64,000 nt of DNA from Streptomyces sp. NBC_01233 (GCF_035989305.1 NZ_CP108514.1:2480501-2544500), one strand, 5' to 3'; shown: positions 42,468 through 55,722, counted from the first letter of the stretch. The notes: generated from the letters alone by a model not told the origin. Numbers and translations are program-made.

Positions 42468-45188
42468 TCAGTGTGCGGCGGACTCCCAGTCCGGGCCGAC
42501 GCCCACGGACACGTCCAGCGCGGCCCGGAGCTCGACGGCGGCGCCCATCTCGCGCCGCACCAGCTCCTCGACCTGCTTCCGCTCCCCCGGGGCGATCTCC
42601 AGCACGATTTCGTCGTGGACCTGGAGCAGCATCCGCGACTGCAGGCCGGCTCCGGCGATCGCCTTGTCCACGCGCAGCATCGCGACCTTGACGATGTCGG
42701 CGGCCGTGCCCTGGATCGGGGCGTTGAGCGCCATCCGCTCGGCGGCCTCGCGGCGCTGGCGGTTGTCGCTGTTGAGGTCGGGCAGGTACCGGCGGCGGCC
42801 GAAGACCGTCGCCGTGTATCCGGTGGCGCGGGCCTCGTCCACGACGCGCTGCAGGTAGTCGCGGACCCCGCCGAAGCGCTCGAAGAAGGTCTCCATCAGG
42901 CCGCGCGCCTCGGCGGGCTCGATGTTCAGCTGCTGGGCGAGGCCGAAGGCGGAGAGCCCGTACGCGAGGCCGTACGACATGGCCTTGATCTTGCGGCGCA
43001 TCTCGGCGTCGACCTGGGACCGCTCCACGCCGAACACCTGGGAGGCGACGGTGGTGTGCAGGTCCTCGCCGGTCGCGAAGGCCTCGATCAGGCCCTCGTC
43101 CTCGGAGAGGTGGGCCATGACGCGCAGCTCGATCTGGCTGTAGTCGGCCGTCATGAGGGACTCGAAGCCCTCGCCGACGACGAAGCCGCGGCGGATGGCC
43201 CGGCCCTCGTCGGTGCGCACCGGCACGTTCTGCAGGTTGGGGTCCGTGGAGGACAGCCGGCCGGTCGCGGCGACGGTCTGGCTGAAGCTGGTGTGCACCC
43301 GGCCGTCGGCGGCGATGGTCTTGACCAGGCCCTCGACGGTGACGCGCAGCTTGGCCTGCTCCCGGTGGCGGAGCATGATCACGGGCAGTTCGTGGTCGGT
43401 CTGCGTGGCCAGCCAGGCCAGCGCGTCCGCGTCCGTGGTGTACCCGGTCTTGGTCTTCTTCGTCTTCGGCAGGTCCAGCTCGCCGAAGAAGACCTCCTGG
43501 AGCTGCTTGGGCGAGCCGAGGTTGAACTCGTGGCCGACCGCCGCGTGCGCCTCCTTCACCGCCTGCTGCACGGCGCCGGCGAACTGCTGCTCCATCGCCT
43601 CCAGGTGGTCCCGGTCGGCGGCGATGCCGAACCGCTCCATCCGGGCGAGGAGCTCGGAGGTCGGCAGCTCCATGTCGTGCAGCAGCTCGGCCGCACCCAC
43701 CTCGGAGAGCTTGTCGGTGAAGGCGTCGCCCAGGTCGAGGACCGCGCGGGCCTGTGCCATCAGCGCCTCGGCCTCGGCCGTGTCGTCGGCGCCGAAGGCC
43801 AGCTGGCCGTCGGCGGCAGCGGGCGCCAGCTCGCGGTGCAGGTACTCCATGGACAGGACGTCCAGGCCGAAGGACCGGCGGCCCGGCTTGACCAGGTACG
43901 CGGCGAGCGCGGTGTCCATGGCCACGCCGGCCAGCGACCAGCCGTGCTCGGGGAAGACCCGCCACAGCGCCTTGGCGTTGTGCACGACCTTGGGGCGGGC
44001 CTCGTCCGAGGCCCAGGCGCGGAAGGCCAGCTCGTCGGCCTCGTCCAGGGACAGCGGCTCGAACCAGGCGGCCGCCCCGCCCGCCGCGGCCAGCGCGACC
44101 TCGGTGATCCGGCCGGCGCCCAGCGCCCAGCTGTCGACGGTCGCGATGCCCAGCGGTCCGCCCGCGTGGGCCTCCAGCCACGGCGCCAGCTCGCCCGTGC
44201 CCAGTACGGAGGCGTCCAGCTCCACACCGGCCGCCGGAGCCGGGGGCTCCTCCTCGGCCGCGCCCGGGTCCACGGCGAGCAGCCGCTCGCGCAGCGAGGC
44301 GTTGCGGATCTCCAGCACGTCCAGCACGCCGAGCATGGCGGTCCGGTCGTACGCGACGCGCACCAGGTCGGCGGGGGTCTTGGGCAGCTCCACGTCCTTG
44401 ACCATCTCGGTCAGGACCCGGTTGAGCTTGACGGCCTCCAGGTGGTCCCGGAAGTTCTGCCCTGCCTTGCCCTTGACCTCCTCGGCGCGCTCCACGAGCT
44501 CCGCGAACGACCCGAACTGGGTGATCCACTTGGCTGCGGTCTTCTCGCCGACGCCCGGGATGCCCGGCAGGTTGTCGGACGGGTCGCCGCGCAGGGCCGC
44601 GAAGTCCGGATACTGCTGCGGGGTGAGCCCGTACTTCTCCTCGACCTTCTCCGGTGTGAACCGGGTGAGCTCGGAGACTCCCTTGGTCGGGTAGAGCACG
44701 GTGGTGTGCTCGGACACCAGCTGGAAGGAGTCCCGGTCGCCGGTGACGATCAGCACGTCGAAGCCGAGGGCCTCCGCCTGCGTCGCCAGGGTCGCGATCA
44801 CGTCGTCGGCCTCGAAGCCGTCGACCGCGAACCGCGGCACGTGCATCGTGTCGAGCAGCTCGCCGATCAGCTCGACCTGCCCCTTGAACTCGTCGGGGGT
44901 CTTGGAGCGGTTCGCCTTGTACTCGGGGAACTCCGTCGAGCGCCACGTCTTGCGCGAGACGTCGAACGCCACCGCGAAGTGCGTGGGCGCCTCGTCGCGC
45001 AGCGTGTTCGCCAGCATGGACGCGAAGCCGTAGATGGCGTTGGTCGGCTGGCCGGTCGCGGTCGTGAAGTTCTCGGCGGGCAGCGCGAAGAACGCCCTGT
45101 ACGCCAGGGAGTGCCCGTCCATGAGCATCAGGCGGGGGCGGTCCGCTGCGGTCGTCTGGTCGGTCTTCTTCGATGCTGTCTCTGCCAC
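42468..45188 (-). CDS. polA: DNA polymerase I
   Basis: GTG 45188 gives 906 residues, the usual length. The N-terminal 5'-3' exonuclease has RLMLMDGHSLAYRAFFALP, GFEADDVIATLA, VTGDRDSFQLV and GDPSDNLPGIPGVGEKTA. The central 3'-5' exonuclease region lacks the clear DEDD residues, so proofreading is probably absent, as in many actinobacteria. The polymerase domain shows the motif A strand TADYSQIELRVMAHLS, the O-helix AMSYGLAYGLSAFGLAQ, and motif C LLQVHDEIVLE. It works in Okazaki-fragment processing and repair. Confidence 0.98.
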   Translation of the reverse strand: MAETASKKTDQTTAADRPRLMLMDGHSLAYRAFFALPAENFTTATGQPTNAIYGFASMLANTLRDEAPTHFAVAFDVSRKTWRSTEFPEYKANRSKTPDEFKGQVELIGELLDTMHVPRFAVDGFEADDVIATLATQAEALGFDVLIVTGDRDSFQLVSEHTTVLYPTKGVSELTRFTPEKVEEKYGLTPQQYPDFAALRGDPSDNLPGIPGVGEKTAAKWITQFGSFAELVERAEEVKGKAGQNFRDHLEAVKLNRVLTEMVKDVELPKTPADLVRVAYDRTAMLGVLDVLEIRNASLRERLLAVDPGAAEEEPPAPAAGVELDASVLGTGELAPWLEAHAGGPLGIATVDSWALGAGRITEVALAAAGGAAAWFEPLSLDEADELAFRAWASDEARPKVVHNAKALWRVFPEHGWSLAGVAMDTALAAYLVKPGRRSFGLDVLSMEYLHRELAPAAADGQLAFGADDTAEAEALMAQARAVLDLGDAFTDKLSEVGAAELLHDMELPTSELLARMERFGIAADRDHLEAMEQQFAGAVQQAVKEAHAAVGHEFNLGSPKQLQEVFFGELDLPKTKKTKTGYTTDADALAWLATQTDHELPVIMLRHREQAKLRVTVEGLVKTIAADGRVHTSFSQTVAATGRLSSTDPNLQNVPVRTDEGRAIRRGFVVGEGFESLMTADYSQIELRVMAHLSEDEGLIEAFATGEDLHTTVASQVFGVERSQVDAEMRRKIKAMSYGLAYGLSAFGLAQQLNIEPAEARGLMETFFERFGGVRDYLQRVVDEARATGYTATVFGRRRYLPDLNSDNRQRREAAERMALNAPIQGTAADIVKVAMLRVDKAIAGAGLQSRMLLQVHDEIVLEIAPGERKQVEELVRREMGAAVELRAALDVSVGVGPDWESAAH

Positions 45189-45387
45189 GCCCCCGATCCT
45201 AGGCGCCCCCACCGACAATTCCGGCCCGCCGCCTGCCCCGGCGCATCCACCCCACCGGGCGCCCCCGGCGCACCCACCCCATGGGCGTGAGCACCGGACC
45301 GCCCTCCCCGGATTCCGTGGTCCGTGCAAGGATCGAAGGACGCGGCCACACGTGCTGCATCCGTATGTTCGCTCGAAGGGGAGCGCG

Positions 45388-47658
<2,271 letters not shown>

Positions 47659-47712
47659 TAGAACGACCTCAGGACAAGAAGGTTAACGAGCGTTGACGAA
47701 CGGAGCCTGACC

Positions 47713-48207
47713 ATGGGCGAGCAGCACGCAGTGAAGTTCCCGCAGGAGGTCCTCGACGAGTACACGGCCCTGGGCATCGACCTCCCCGCACTGTTCTCGG
47801 CGGGAGACCTCGGCGAGCGGATGGACATCCGCATCCTGGAGGCCGCGGCCGACCGCGTCGTCGGCACCATGCCCGTCAAGGGCAACACCCAGCCGTACGG
47901 ACTGCTGCACGGCGGGGCCTCCGCGGTACTGGCCGAAACCCTCGGCTCGATCGGCGCGATGATGCACGGCGGCATCACCAAGATCGCCGTCGGCGTGGAC
48001 CTGAACTGCACCCACCACCGGGGCGCCCGCACCGGCATCGTCACCGGCGTCGCCACCCCCGTGCACCGCGGCCGCTCGACCACCACCTTCGAGATCGTCA
48101 TCACCGACGAGCAGGACAAGCGGATCTGCACCGCCCGCCTGACCTGCCTGCTGCGCGACGCCGGCGAGGCCGCCGGAGCCTCCTCCGGCACCCCCGCGCA
48201 GGCCTGA
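47713..48207 (+). CDS. Hotdog-fold thioesterase (PaaI family)
   Basis: A 164-residue protein starts at ATG 47713 with GGAG 7 bases upstream. LLHGGASAVLAETLGSIGAM is the catalytic helix lead of PaaI-type acyl-CoA thioesterases, followed by AVGVDLNCTHHRGARTGIV and FEIVITDEQDKRICTARLTC. It likely hydrolyses aryl- or acyl-CoA; the substrate is not defined by sequence. It is probably cotranscribed with the oxidoreductase. Confidence 0.95.
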   Translation: MGEQHAVKFPQEVLDEYTALGIDLPALFSAGDLGERMDIRILEAAADRVVGTMPVKGNTQPYGLLHGGASAVLAETLGSIGAMMHGGITKIAVGVDLNCTHHRGARTGIVTGVATPVHRGRSTTTFEIVITDEQDKRICTARLTCLLRDAGEAAGASSGTPAQA

Positions 48208-48228
48208 CCGGCCGCGCGCACCCGCCGA

Positions 48229-48280
48229 CAGGCCCGGATCCCGCCCCGCACCCGGCGGCGGATCCGGGCCTGCGCCTTTT
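48229..48280 (+). terminator. Rho-independent-like terminator after the thioesterase gene
   Basis: CAGGCCCGGATCC (48229-48241) and GGATCCGGGCCTG (48260-48272) form a perfect 13-bp stem, followed by CGCCTTTT. It lies 22 bp past the thioesterase stop. Confidence 0.85.
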
Positions 48281-48383
48281 ATCGGACCGGGCCGCGCCCG
48301 CCAACCGCCCGGAATCCGCCACTCCGCACACTTCACGGTGACATCTGTTGTGTCACCGATGGTGACGCGCCTACCTTCCCCTC

Positions 48384-48782
48384 ATGGGGACCATGCCACG
48401 CACGGCCCGGTACGCCGCCCTCACCCTCCTCGCGGCGCTCGCCCTGTCCGGATGCTCCTCCTCCGCGCCACCGCCGGCGGCGGCCCCGGAGACCCCTTCC
48501 GCCGGCCCGCCCTCGCCCGTGCAGGTCTGCACGGGCCTCGTGTCGTACTGGGCGAAGGAGACCCTCCTGGGCACCAAATGGTCCGGCCTCGACTGGGAGC
48601 AGAAGGGCCTGTCGAACGACCAGTACGCGATCCACGAGGACGCGGTCGCCGCCGGCCGCACGGAGGAGCGAACTGCCGGACAGGCCACGGCACTTGAGCT
48701 GATCGACCGCTTCGTGGCCCAACGCTGCGCCGAGCAGGACGGCGCGACCGGCAGTTCGGAGAACCGGCGACCCCCGACGTGA
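48384..48782 (+). CDS. Small lipoprotein of unknown function
   Basis: The 132-residue protein has a lipoprotein signal: a basic N-terminus, hydrophobic core AALTLLAALALS and lipobox LALSGCSSS. A Pro-rich linker leads to a short domain with LVSYWAKETLLGTKWSGLDW and two Cys (VQVCTGLV and AQRCAEQ) that may pair. No family is recognised. ATG 48384 and ATG 48393 are both possible starts. Confidence 0.8.
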   Translation: MGTMPRTARYAALTLLAALALSGCSSSAPPPAAAPETPSAGPPSPVQVCTGLVSYWAKETLLGTKWSGLDWEQKGLSNDQYAIHEDAVAAGRTEERTAGQATALELIDRFVAQRCAEQDGATGSSENRRPPT

Positions 48783-49324
48783 CCCGGGTCACCGCATTCC
48801 CGAGCGCACTGTCCGTCTTCCGGGCAGATCCGCGCGAAGGACCGAACCGCAGGTCGGAGGCCATGCCGCCACCCTGGACAAGATCCATTCGGCCGGGGCG
48901 CATCACGCATTTCATTACTCTGAGTAATGCACATGCCGTACGCAATCCGTCTTTTCCTCCGAGAATCGCCACTCGGAGGATTCTTTCAGACACACACCGC
49001 CACATTCGGCCGAATTTGATCCAAGACAGGTGCATGAAGGCCTCAAGCCCCTTAGGCAAACAGGTATTTCTCAAGATGCGGACACTATGCACCGTCACGA
49101 AATGTCCGTTCTGTCCACACTCTCGCCACGCATTCTTGGCCTTGGCATAACAAGAGCGTCACATCCTCCTTTCCCGCCTCCCGGTGCTCGTCACCTCGGG
49201 CCTAGAGTCACGGCCAGTCACCGCGCCGCAGGGCGCGAATCAGCACGGCCGTGGACCTCCCAGTGCGGCCCGGCGACCTAACGGCACCTCTCACGAGAGA
49301 GCCGCGCCAGGGAAAGGAAGAATC
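48783..49324. other. Long non-coding region upstream of livK
   Basis: I see no gene in this 542-bp, relatively AT-rich region. It contains an inverted repeat CATTACT-CTG-AGTAATG (48913-48929) and a second hairpin TCCTCCGAG...CTCGGAGGA (48955-48980) followed by TTCTTTC, which could end the lipoprotein transcript. The rest probably holds the livK promoter and a leader, but no near-consensus promoter is evident. No known riboswitch was recognised. Confidence 0.6.
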
Positions 49325-50557
49325 GTGCGACACCGTTCTTTGCTCGTCCTCACCACCGTGATCACCACGGGAGCACTGACCCTCACCGCTTGCGGATCGC
49401 GCGACGGAGACTCCAAGGACAACGGCGGCGGCAAGAAGACCGTCGTGGTCATCGGCGTGGACGCCCCGCTCACCGGCTCGCTCTCCGCGCTCGGCCAGGG
49501 CATCAAGAACTCCGTCGACCTCGCGGCCAAGACTGCCAACAAGAACAACGAGGTCCCGGGCATCGAGTTCAAGGTCGAGGCCCTCGACGACCAGGCCGTC
49601 CCCGCCTCCGGTCAGGCCAACGCCACCAAGCTCGTCGGCAACAAGGACGTCCTCGGCGTCGTCGGCCCGCTGAACTCCGGCGTCGCCCAGCAGATGCAGG
49701 GCGTCTTCGCCTCCGCCAACCTGGCGCAGGTCTCGCCCGCCAACACCAACCCCGCGCTCAGCCAGGGCGACAACTGGGGCAAGGGCGAGTTCAAGCGCGG
49801 CTTCAAGACCTACTTCCGCACCGCCGCCACCGACGTGGTCCAGGGCAAGTTCGCCGCCCAGTACCTCTTCAAGGACGCCGGCAAGAAGAAGGTCTTCATC
49901 GTCGACGACAAGCAGACCTACGGCGCCGGCCTCGCCGCGATCTTCGCCGACGAGTTCAAGAAGCTCGGCGGCGAGGTCGTCGGCACCGACCACGTCACGG
50001 TGAAGGAGACCGACTTCTCCTCCTCCGCCGACAAGGTCAAGTCCTCCGGCGCCGACTCCGTCTACTTCGGCGGCCAGTACCCCGAGGGCGGCCTGCTCGC
50101 CGACCAGATCAAGAAGACCGGCGCCAACATCCCCCTCATGGGCGGCGACGGCATCCAGGACCCGGCCTTCATCAGCGCCTCCGGTGAGGCCAACGAGGGC
50201 GACCTCGCCACCTCCATCGGCTACCCGGTCGAGAAGCTGGAAACCGCCAAGAAGTTCATCGAGGACTACAAGGCCGAGGGTTACAAGGACCCGTACGCCG
50301 CCTACGGTGGCTACTCCTACGACGCCGGCTGGGCCGTGATCCAGGCCGTCAAGGCCGCCGTCGCCGCCAACAGCGGCAAGCTGCCCACCGACGCCCGCGC
50401 CAAGGTCGTCGAGGCGCTCGGCAAGGTCTCCTTCGAGGGCGTGACCGGCAAGGTCGCCTTCGACGAGTACGGCGACACCACCAACAAGCAGCTCACCGTC
50501 TACAAGGTCGAGGGCGGCAAGTGGGTCGACGTCAAGAGCGACACCTTCAACCAGTAA
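49325..50557 (+). CDS. livK: Branched-chain amino acid ABC transporter substrate-binding lipoprotein
   Basis: GTG 49325 follows GGAAAGGAAG and gives 410 residues. A lipoprotein signal (LLVLTTVITTGALTLTAC) is followed by the periplasmic-binding fold type I: VVVIGVDAPLTGSLSALGQG, VLGVVGPLNSGVAQQMQGVF, KKVFIVDDKQTYGAGLAAIF and GADSVYFGGQYPEGGLLADQ. It captures leucine, isoleucine, valine or related substrates at the cell surface. It is the first gene of a five-gene transporter operon and is followed by a hairpin at 50598. Confidence 0.95.
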   Translation: MRHRSLLVLTTVITTGALTLTACGSRDGDSKDNGGGKKTVVVIGVDAPLTGSLSALGQGIKNSVDLAAKTANKNNEVPGIEFKVEALDDQAVPASGQANATKLVGNKDVLGVVGPLNSGVAQQMQGVFASANLAQVSPANTNPALSQGDNWGKGEFKRGFKTYFRTAATDVVQGKFAAQYLFKDAGKKKVFIVDDKQTYGAGLAAIFADEFKKLGGEVVGTDHVTVKETDFSSSADKVKSSGADSVYFGGQYPEGGLLADQIKKTGANIPLMGGDGIQDPAFISASGEANEGDLATSIGYPVEKLETAKKFIEDYKAEGYKDPYAAYGGYSYDAGWAVIQAVKAAVAANSGKLPTDARAKVVEALGKVSFEGVTGKVAFDEYGDTTNKQLTVYKVEGGKWVDVKSDTFNQ

Positions 50558-50597
50558 GCCGTAGTCCCCAGTAACACCAGCACCACCTGAACCAACG

Positions 50598-50630
50598 CCG
50601 CGCGAGGGCGCAAACAGCGCCCTCGCGCGG
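50598..50630 (+). terminator. Hairpin between livK and livH (partial terminator)
   Basis: CCGCGCGAGGGCGC (50598-50611) and GCGCCCTCGCGCGG (50617-50630) form a perfect 14-bp stem with an AAACA loop. Placed inside an operon right after the binding-protein gene, it probably protects the livK message and reduces readthrough into the permease genes. Confidence 0.85.
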
Positions 50631-50664
50631 AGTCTTATCCGACACGCTCATCGGAGGCCCTGCG

Positions 50665-51597
50665 GTGCACGAACTGCCGCAACAGCTGGCCAACGGCCTG
50701 GCCCTCGGTGCTCTCTATGGTCTCATCGCCATCGGGTACACCATGGTCTACGGCATCGTCCAGCTCATCAACTTCGCCCACGGCGAGATCTTCATGATCG
50801 GCGGCTTCGGCGCGCTCAGCGCCTACGCCATCCTCCCGACCGGCACCTCCCTGCTGATCGCGATACCCGTCATGATCGTCGGAGGTGCCGCCACCTCCGT
50901 AGCCGTGGCCTGCGCAGCCGAACGCTTCGCCTACCGCCCACTGCGCAGCGCCCCCCGGCTCGCACCCCTCATCACCGCAATCGGCCTCTCGATCGCGCTC
51001 CAGCAGCTCGTCTGGCAGTTCTACCCGGACGCCAAGAAGGCCGTCAGCTTCCCTGAGTTCAAGGGCGCCGCCTTCAAGATCACCGACAGCCTGGCGATCC
51101 AGCGCGCGGACCTCTTCGTCCTCATCCTCGCCCCGCTCTGCATGCTCGCCCTCGGCGTCTTCGTCCAGAAGAGCCGCAGCGGCCGCGCCATGCAGGCCAC
51201 CGCGCAGGACCCGGACACCGCGAAGCTGATGGGCATCAACACCGACCGCATCATCGTCATGGCCTTCGCCATCGGTGCAGCGTTCGCCGCCGTCGCCGCC
51301 GTCGCCTACGGCCTCGACAAGGGCCAGATCAACTTCGAGATGGGCTTCATCCTCGGCCTCAAGGCCTTCACCGCGGCCGTCCTCGGCGGCATCGGCAACA
51401 TCTACGGAGCCATGGTCGGCGGCGTCGTCCTCGGACTCGCCGAAGCCCTCTCGATCGCCTACATCGAAGAGATCCCCGGCATGTCGCAGCTCGGCGGTGG
51501 CGCCTGGTCCAACGTCTGGGCCTTCGTACTCCTCATCGTCGTCCTCCTCGTGCGGCCACAAGGCCTGCTCGGTGAGCGCGTCGCGGATCGGGCGTGA
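50665..51597 (+). CDS. livH: Branched-chain amino acid ABC transporter permease LivH
   Basis: A 310-residue protein starts at GTG 50665 after GGAGG. It shows the LivH start QQLANGLALGALYGLIAIGY and then TMVYGIVQLINFAHGEIFM, FRPLRSAPRLAPLI-like segment AYRPLRSAPRLAPLITAIG, AFAIGAAFAAVAAVAYGLD, and the EAA-type loop FTAAVLGGIGNIYGAMVGG. About eight membrane spans. It overlaps livM by 4 bp when livM starts at GTG 51594. Confidence 0.96.
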   Translation: MHELPQQLANGLALGALYGLIAIGYTMVYGIVQLINFAHGEIFMIGGFGALSAYAILPTGTSLLIAIPVMIVGGAATSVAVACAAERFAYRPLRSAPRLAPLITAIGLSIALQQLVWQFYPDAKKAVSFPEFKGAAFKITDSLAIQRADLFVLILAPLCMLALGVFVQKSRSGRAMQATAQDPDTAKLMGINTDRIIVMAFAIGAAFAAVAAVAYGLDKGQINFEMGFILGLKAFTAAVLGGIGNIYGAMVGGVVLGLAEALSIAYIEEIPGMSQLGGGAWSNVWAFVLLIVVLLVRPQGLLGERVADRA

Positions 51598-53320
51598 GAA
51601 CCATGACCACCAACACCACCCCGCAGACCGACACGGTGAAGCAGGGCCCCGCGCCCACCACGCTCCTGTACGCGGTCATCGGCGGCAGCCTCCTCACCAT
51701 CGTCAGCGCCTTCCTCGCGTGGACGTGGACCGCCGATTTCCCCGGCGACCTGACCTACTACGGCAGCCCCGCGGGCCTCCAGTACGTCACCCTCGTCGGA
51801 GCCGCCCTCACCCTCGCCTTCGCGCTCTCCGCGCTCGGCGTCAAGGGCCTCGGCTGGCTCACCCCCGCCGGCTCCCGCAAGGCCATCGAGTTCCTGGCCG
51901 TCGGCAACTTCCTGGCCACCGCTTTCACGGTCGTCTCCATCACCGTCGTCCTCGGTGGAGTGATCAACCTCGAACCCGGTGCCTACGTCGCCCTCGTCGC
52001 CTCGCTCATCCCGGCCCTCGCCGCGTACAAGCTCCCGGACGACACCCGCAAGGCGGCCCCCGCCAAGCAGCTGCCCTCCTGGGCCGAAATCCTCGTCATC
52101 ACCGGCGTCTTCGCGCTCGGCCTCTTCGTCATCACCTTCGGTATCGACACCGATGACAAGGAACCGCAGCTCTTCGTCGCCTACCTGCTCAACGTCGGCT
52201 TCGCGGCCCTCGCGCTGAACAAGGCAGGCCTCTTCGCCCGCCTCTCCGGCATCACCGCCAAGCACCGCCAGGTCACCCTCATCGGGACCGCGGCCGCAGC
52301 GATCGCCTTCCCGTTCATCCAGCAGAGCGGCGACACCTACACGCTCATCGCGGTCAACATCCTGATCTTCGCGACCGTCGCCCTCGGCCTCAACGTCGTC
52401 GTCGGCCTCGCCGGCCTCCTCGACCTCGGCTACGTCGCCTTCCTCGGCGTCGGCGCCTACGCCGCGGCCCTGGTCTCCGGCAGCACCGCCTCCGCCTTCG
52501 GCATCCACCTGCCCTTCTGGGCAGCGGTCATCGTCGGCGCCCTCGCCTCCCTCATCTTCGGCGTGGTCATCGGCGCACCGACCCTGCGCCTGCGCGGCGA
52601 CTACCTCGCCATCGTCACCCTCGGCTTCGGAGAAATCTTCCGCATCGCCATGGGCAACCTCGACGGCACCTCCGGCCCGGACATCACCAACGGCCCGAAC
52701 GGCATCCCCAACATCCCCCACCTCGAACTCTTCGGGTGGAACTTCGGGGAATCCCACGTAGTCGGCGGCATCACCCTCGGTGCCTACGCCAACTACTACT
52801 TCCTGATGCTGCTCGTCATGGCCCTGGTCGTCCTGGTCTTCGCCCGCGCCGGCAGCAGCCGCATCGGACGCGCCTGGGTCGCCATCCGCGAGGACGAGAC
52901 CGCCGCCGAAGCCATGGGCATCAACGGCTTCAAGGTCAAGCTGATCGCCTTCGCCCTCGGCGCCACCCTCGCCGGCCTCGCCGGCACCGTCCAGGCACAC
53001 GTCAACAGCACGGTCGTCCCCGAGAACTACGTCTTCGCCGGGCCCGTCCCGCCGAACTCCGCGTTCCTCCTCGCCGCCGTCATCCTCGGCGGCATGGGCA
53101 CCATCCGCGGCCCCATCCTCGGCGCCGCACTGCTCTTCCTGATCCCGGCGAAGCTGGCCTTCCTCCAGGACTACCAGCTCCTCGCCTTCGGCATCGCCCT
53201 CATCCTGCTCATGCGCTTCCGCCCCGAAGGCCTCATCGCCAACAAGCGCGCGCAGCTCGAGTTCCACGACGACACCGCTGACCAGGCCCCCACGGACCTG
53301 GCCACCGCCAAGGCGGGGGC

Positions 53321-53324
<4 letters not shown>
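51594..53324 (+). CDS. livM: Branched-chain amino acid ABC transporter permease LivM
   Basis: From GTG 51594 (ATG 51603 is an alternative) the protein has 576 residues, much longer than a standard LivM of ~330-430. The C-terminal two-thirds are canonical: NVVVGLAGLLDLGYVAFLGV, GAPTLRLRGDYLAIVTLGFG, WVAIREDETAAEAMGINGFK and AAVILGGMGTIRGPILGAAL. The extra N-terminal ~220 residues contain about five additional membrane spans (e.g. AVIGGSLLTIVSAFLAW). The extension's role is unknown. Confidence 0.94.
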
Positions 53325-54282
<958 letters not shown>

Positions 54283-54286
<4 letters not shown>

Positions 54287-54999
54287 CCGCACTGCTCAAG
54301 GTCGAGGACCTCAAGGTCGCCTACGGCAAGATCGAAGCCGTCAAGGGAATCTCCTTCGAAGTCAACGAAGGCGAAATCGTCTGCCTCGTCGGCACCAACG
54401 GCGCCGGCAAGACGACCACCCTGCGCACCCTCTCCGGGCTCATCAAGCCCAAGAGCGGCAGCATCACCTTCGACGGCCAGCCCCTCGCCGCCGTCCCCGC
54501 CCACAAGATCGTCTCCCTGGGCCTCGCCCACTCCCCCGAGGGACGACACATCTTCCCCCGGCTGACGATCGCCGAAAACCTCCAGCTCGGCGCCTTCCTG
54601 CGCACCGACAAGGAGGGCATCGAGAAGGACGTCCAGCGCGCCTACGAGATGTTCCCCATCCTGGGCGAACGCCGCAAGCAGGCCGCCGGCACCCTCTCGG
54701 GCGGTGAGCAGCAGATGCTCGCCATGGGCCGCGCGCTCATGTCCCAGCCCAAGCTGCTCATGCTGGACGAGCCCTCCATGGGCCTCTCCCCGCTGATGAT
54801 GCAGAAGATCATGGCGACCATCAAGGAGCTCAAGGCCTCCGGCATGACGATCCTGCTCGTCGAGCAGAACGCCCAGGCGGCGCTCTCGCTCTCCGACACG
54901 GCTCACGTCATGGAGATCGGCAAGATCGTGCTCTCCGGCACCGGCCGGGACCTCCTCCACAACGAGGACGTCCGCAAGGCCTACCTCGGCGAGGACTGA
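54283..54999 (+). CDS. livF: Branched-chain amino acid ABC transporter ATP-binding protein LivF
   Basis: GTG 54283 overlaps the livG stop by 4 bp, preceded by AAGGAGAGG. The 238-residue ATPase has VGTNGAGKTTTLRTL, LAHSPEGRHIFPRLTIAENL, TLSGGEQQMLAMGRALM, LLMLDEPSMGLSPLM and ILLVEQNAQAALSLSD, all LivF-type. It pairs with LivG to drive import. It is the last gene of the operon, followed by the terminator at 55012. Confidence 0.97.
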
Positions 55000-55011
55000 G
55001 CCGTCCCGTAC

Positions 55012-55053
55012 GCGTGAGGCCCGCCTCCCCTCGGGGGGAGGCGGGCCTCACGC
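55012..55053. terminator. Strong bidirectional terminator between livF and pdtaR
   Basis: GCGTGAGGCCCGCCTCCCC (55012-55030) and its exact complement (55035-55053) form a 19-bp perfect stem with a TCGG tetraloop. It serves both converging genes. Confidence 0.92.
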
Positions 55054-55068
55054 ATGTGCGGGGTCTTC

Positions 55069-55722
55069 CTACTTGCCGCTGTCCTTCTTCTTCGCCTCGG
55101 CGTCCTCGATGACCACCTCGGCGACCTGCTGCATGGACATCCGGCGGTCCATGGAGGACTTCTGGATCCAGCGGAACGCGGCCGGCTCCGTGAGCCCGTA
55201 CTGCGTCTGCAGGATGCTCTTGGCCCGGTCCACCAGCTTGCGGGTCTCCAACCGCTGGGAGAGGTCCTCGACCTCCTTCTCCAGCGCGCGCAGCTCCGCG
55301 AAGCGGGAGACGGCCATCTCGATGGCGGGCACCACGTCGCTCTTGCTGAACGGCTTCACGAGGTACGCCATGGCCCCGGCGTCCCGGGCCCGCTCGACGA
55401 GGTCGCGCTGCGAGAACGCGGTGAGCATGAGCACGGGGGCGATGGACTCCTCCGCGATCTTCTCGGCGGCGGAGATCCCGTCCAGGACGGGCATCTTCAC
55501 GTCGAGGATGACGAGATCCGGCCGGTGCTCACGCGCGAGCTCCACGGCCGTCTGGCCGTCGCCGGCCTCGCCGACGACGGAGTAGCCCTCCTCCTCCAGC
55601 ATCTCTTTCAGGTCCAGGCGGATGAGCGCCTCGTCCTCGGCGATGACGACGCGGGTCGTCAGCGGCGGAACGTGCGACTGGTCGGCGTCGGGCGTGGGCG
55701 TCGACTCGTGCTCGGCGGTCAC
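55069..55722 (-). CDS. pdtaR: ANTAR-domain response regulator (PdtaR type)
   Basis: GTG 55722 follows GGAG by 6 bases and gives 217 residues. The receiver domain has VVIAEDEALIRLDLKEML, the phosphoacceptor Asp in DLVILDVKMPVLDG, and Lys in AYLVKPFSKSD. A coiled-coil linker (ALEKEVEDLSQRLETRKLVD) leads to the ANTAR domain RAKSILQTQYGLTEPAAFRW with IQKSSMDRRMSMQQVAE. ANTAR proteins bind paired hairpins in RNA to antiterminate or control translation. The targets cannot be seen here. The cognate PdtaS kinase is not in the window. Confidence 0.93.
   Translation of the reverse strand: MTAEHESTPTPDADQSHVPPLTTRVVIAEDEALIRLDLKEMLEEEGYSVVGEAGDGQTAVELAREHRPDLVILDVKMPVLDGISAAEKIAEESIAPVLMLTAFSQRDLVERARDAGAMAYLVKPFSKSDVVPAIEMAVSRFAELRALEKEVEDLSQRLETRKLVDRAKSILQTQYGLTEPAAFRWIQKSSMDRRMSMQQVAEVVIEDAEAKKKDSGK

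Noticed and set aside
48779..49150. Hypothetical 123-codon ORF upstream of livK
   Set aside because: Its composition is not coding-like, it overlaps hairpins, and it lacks a ribosome binding site.
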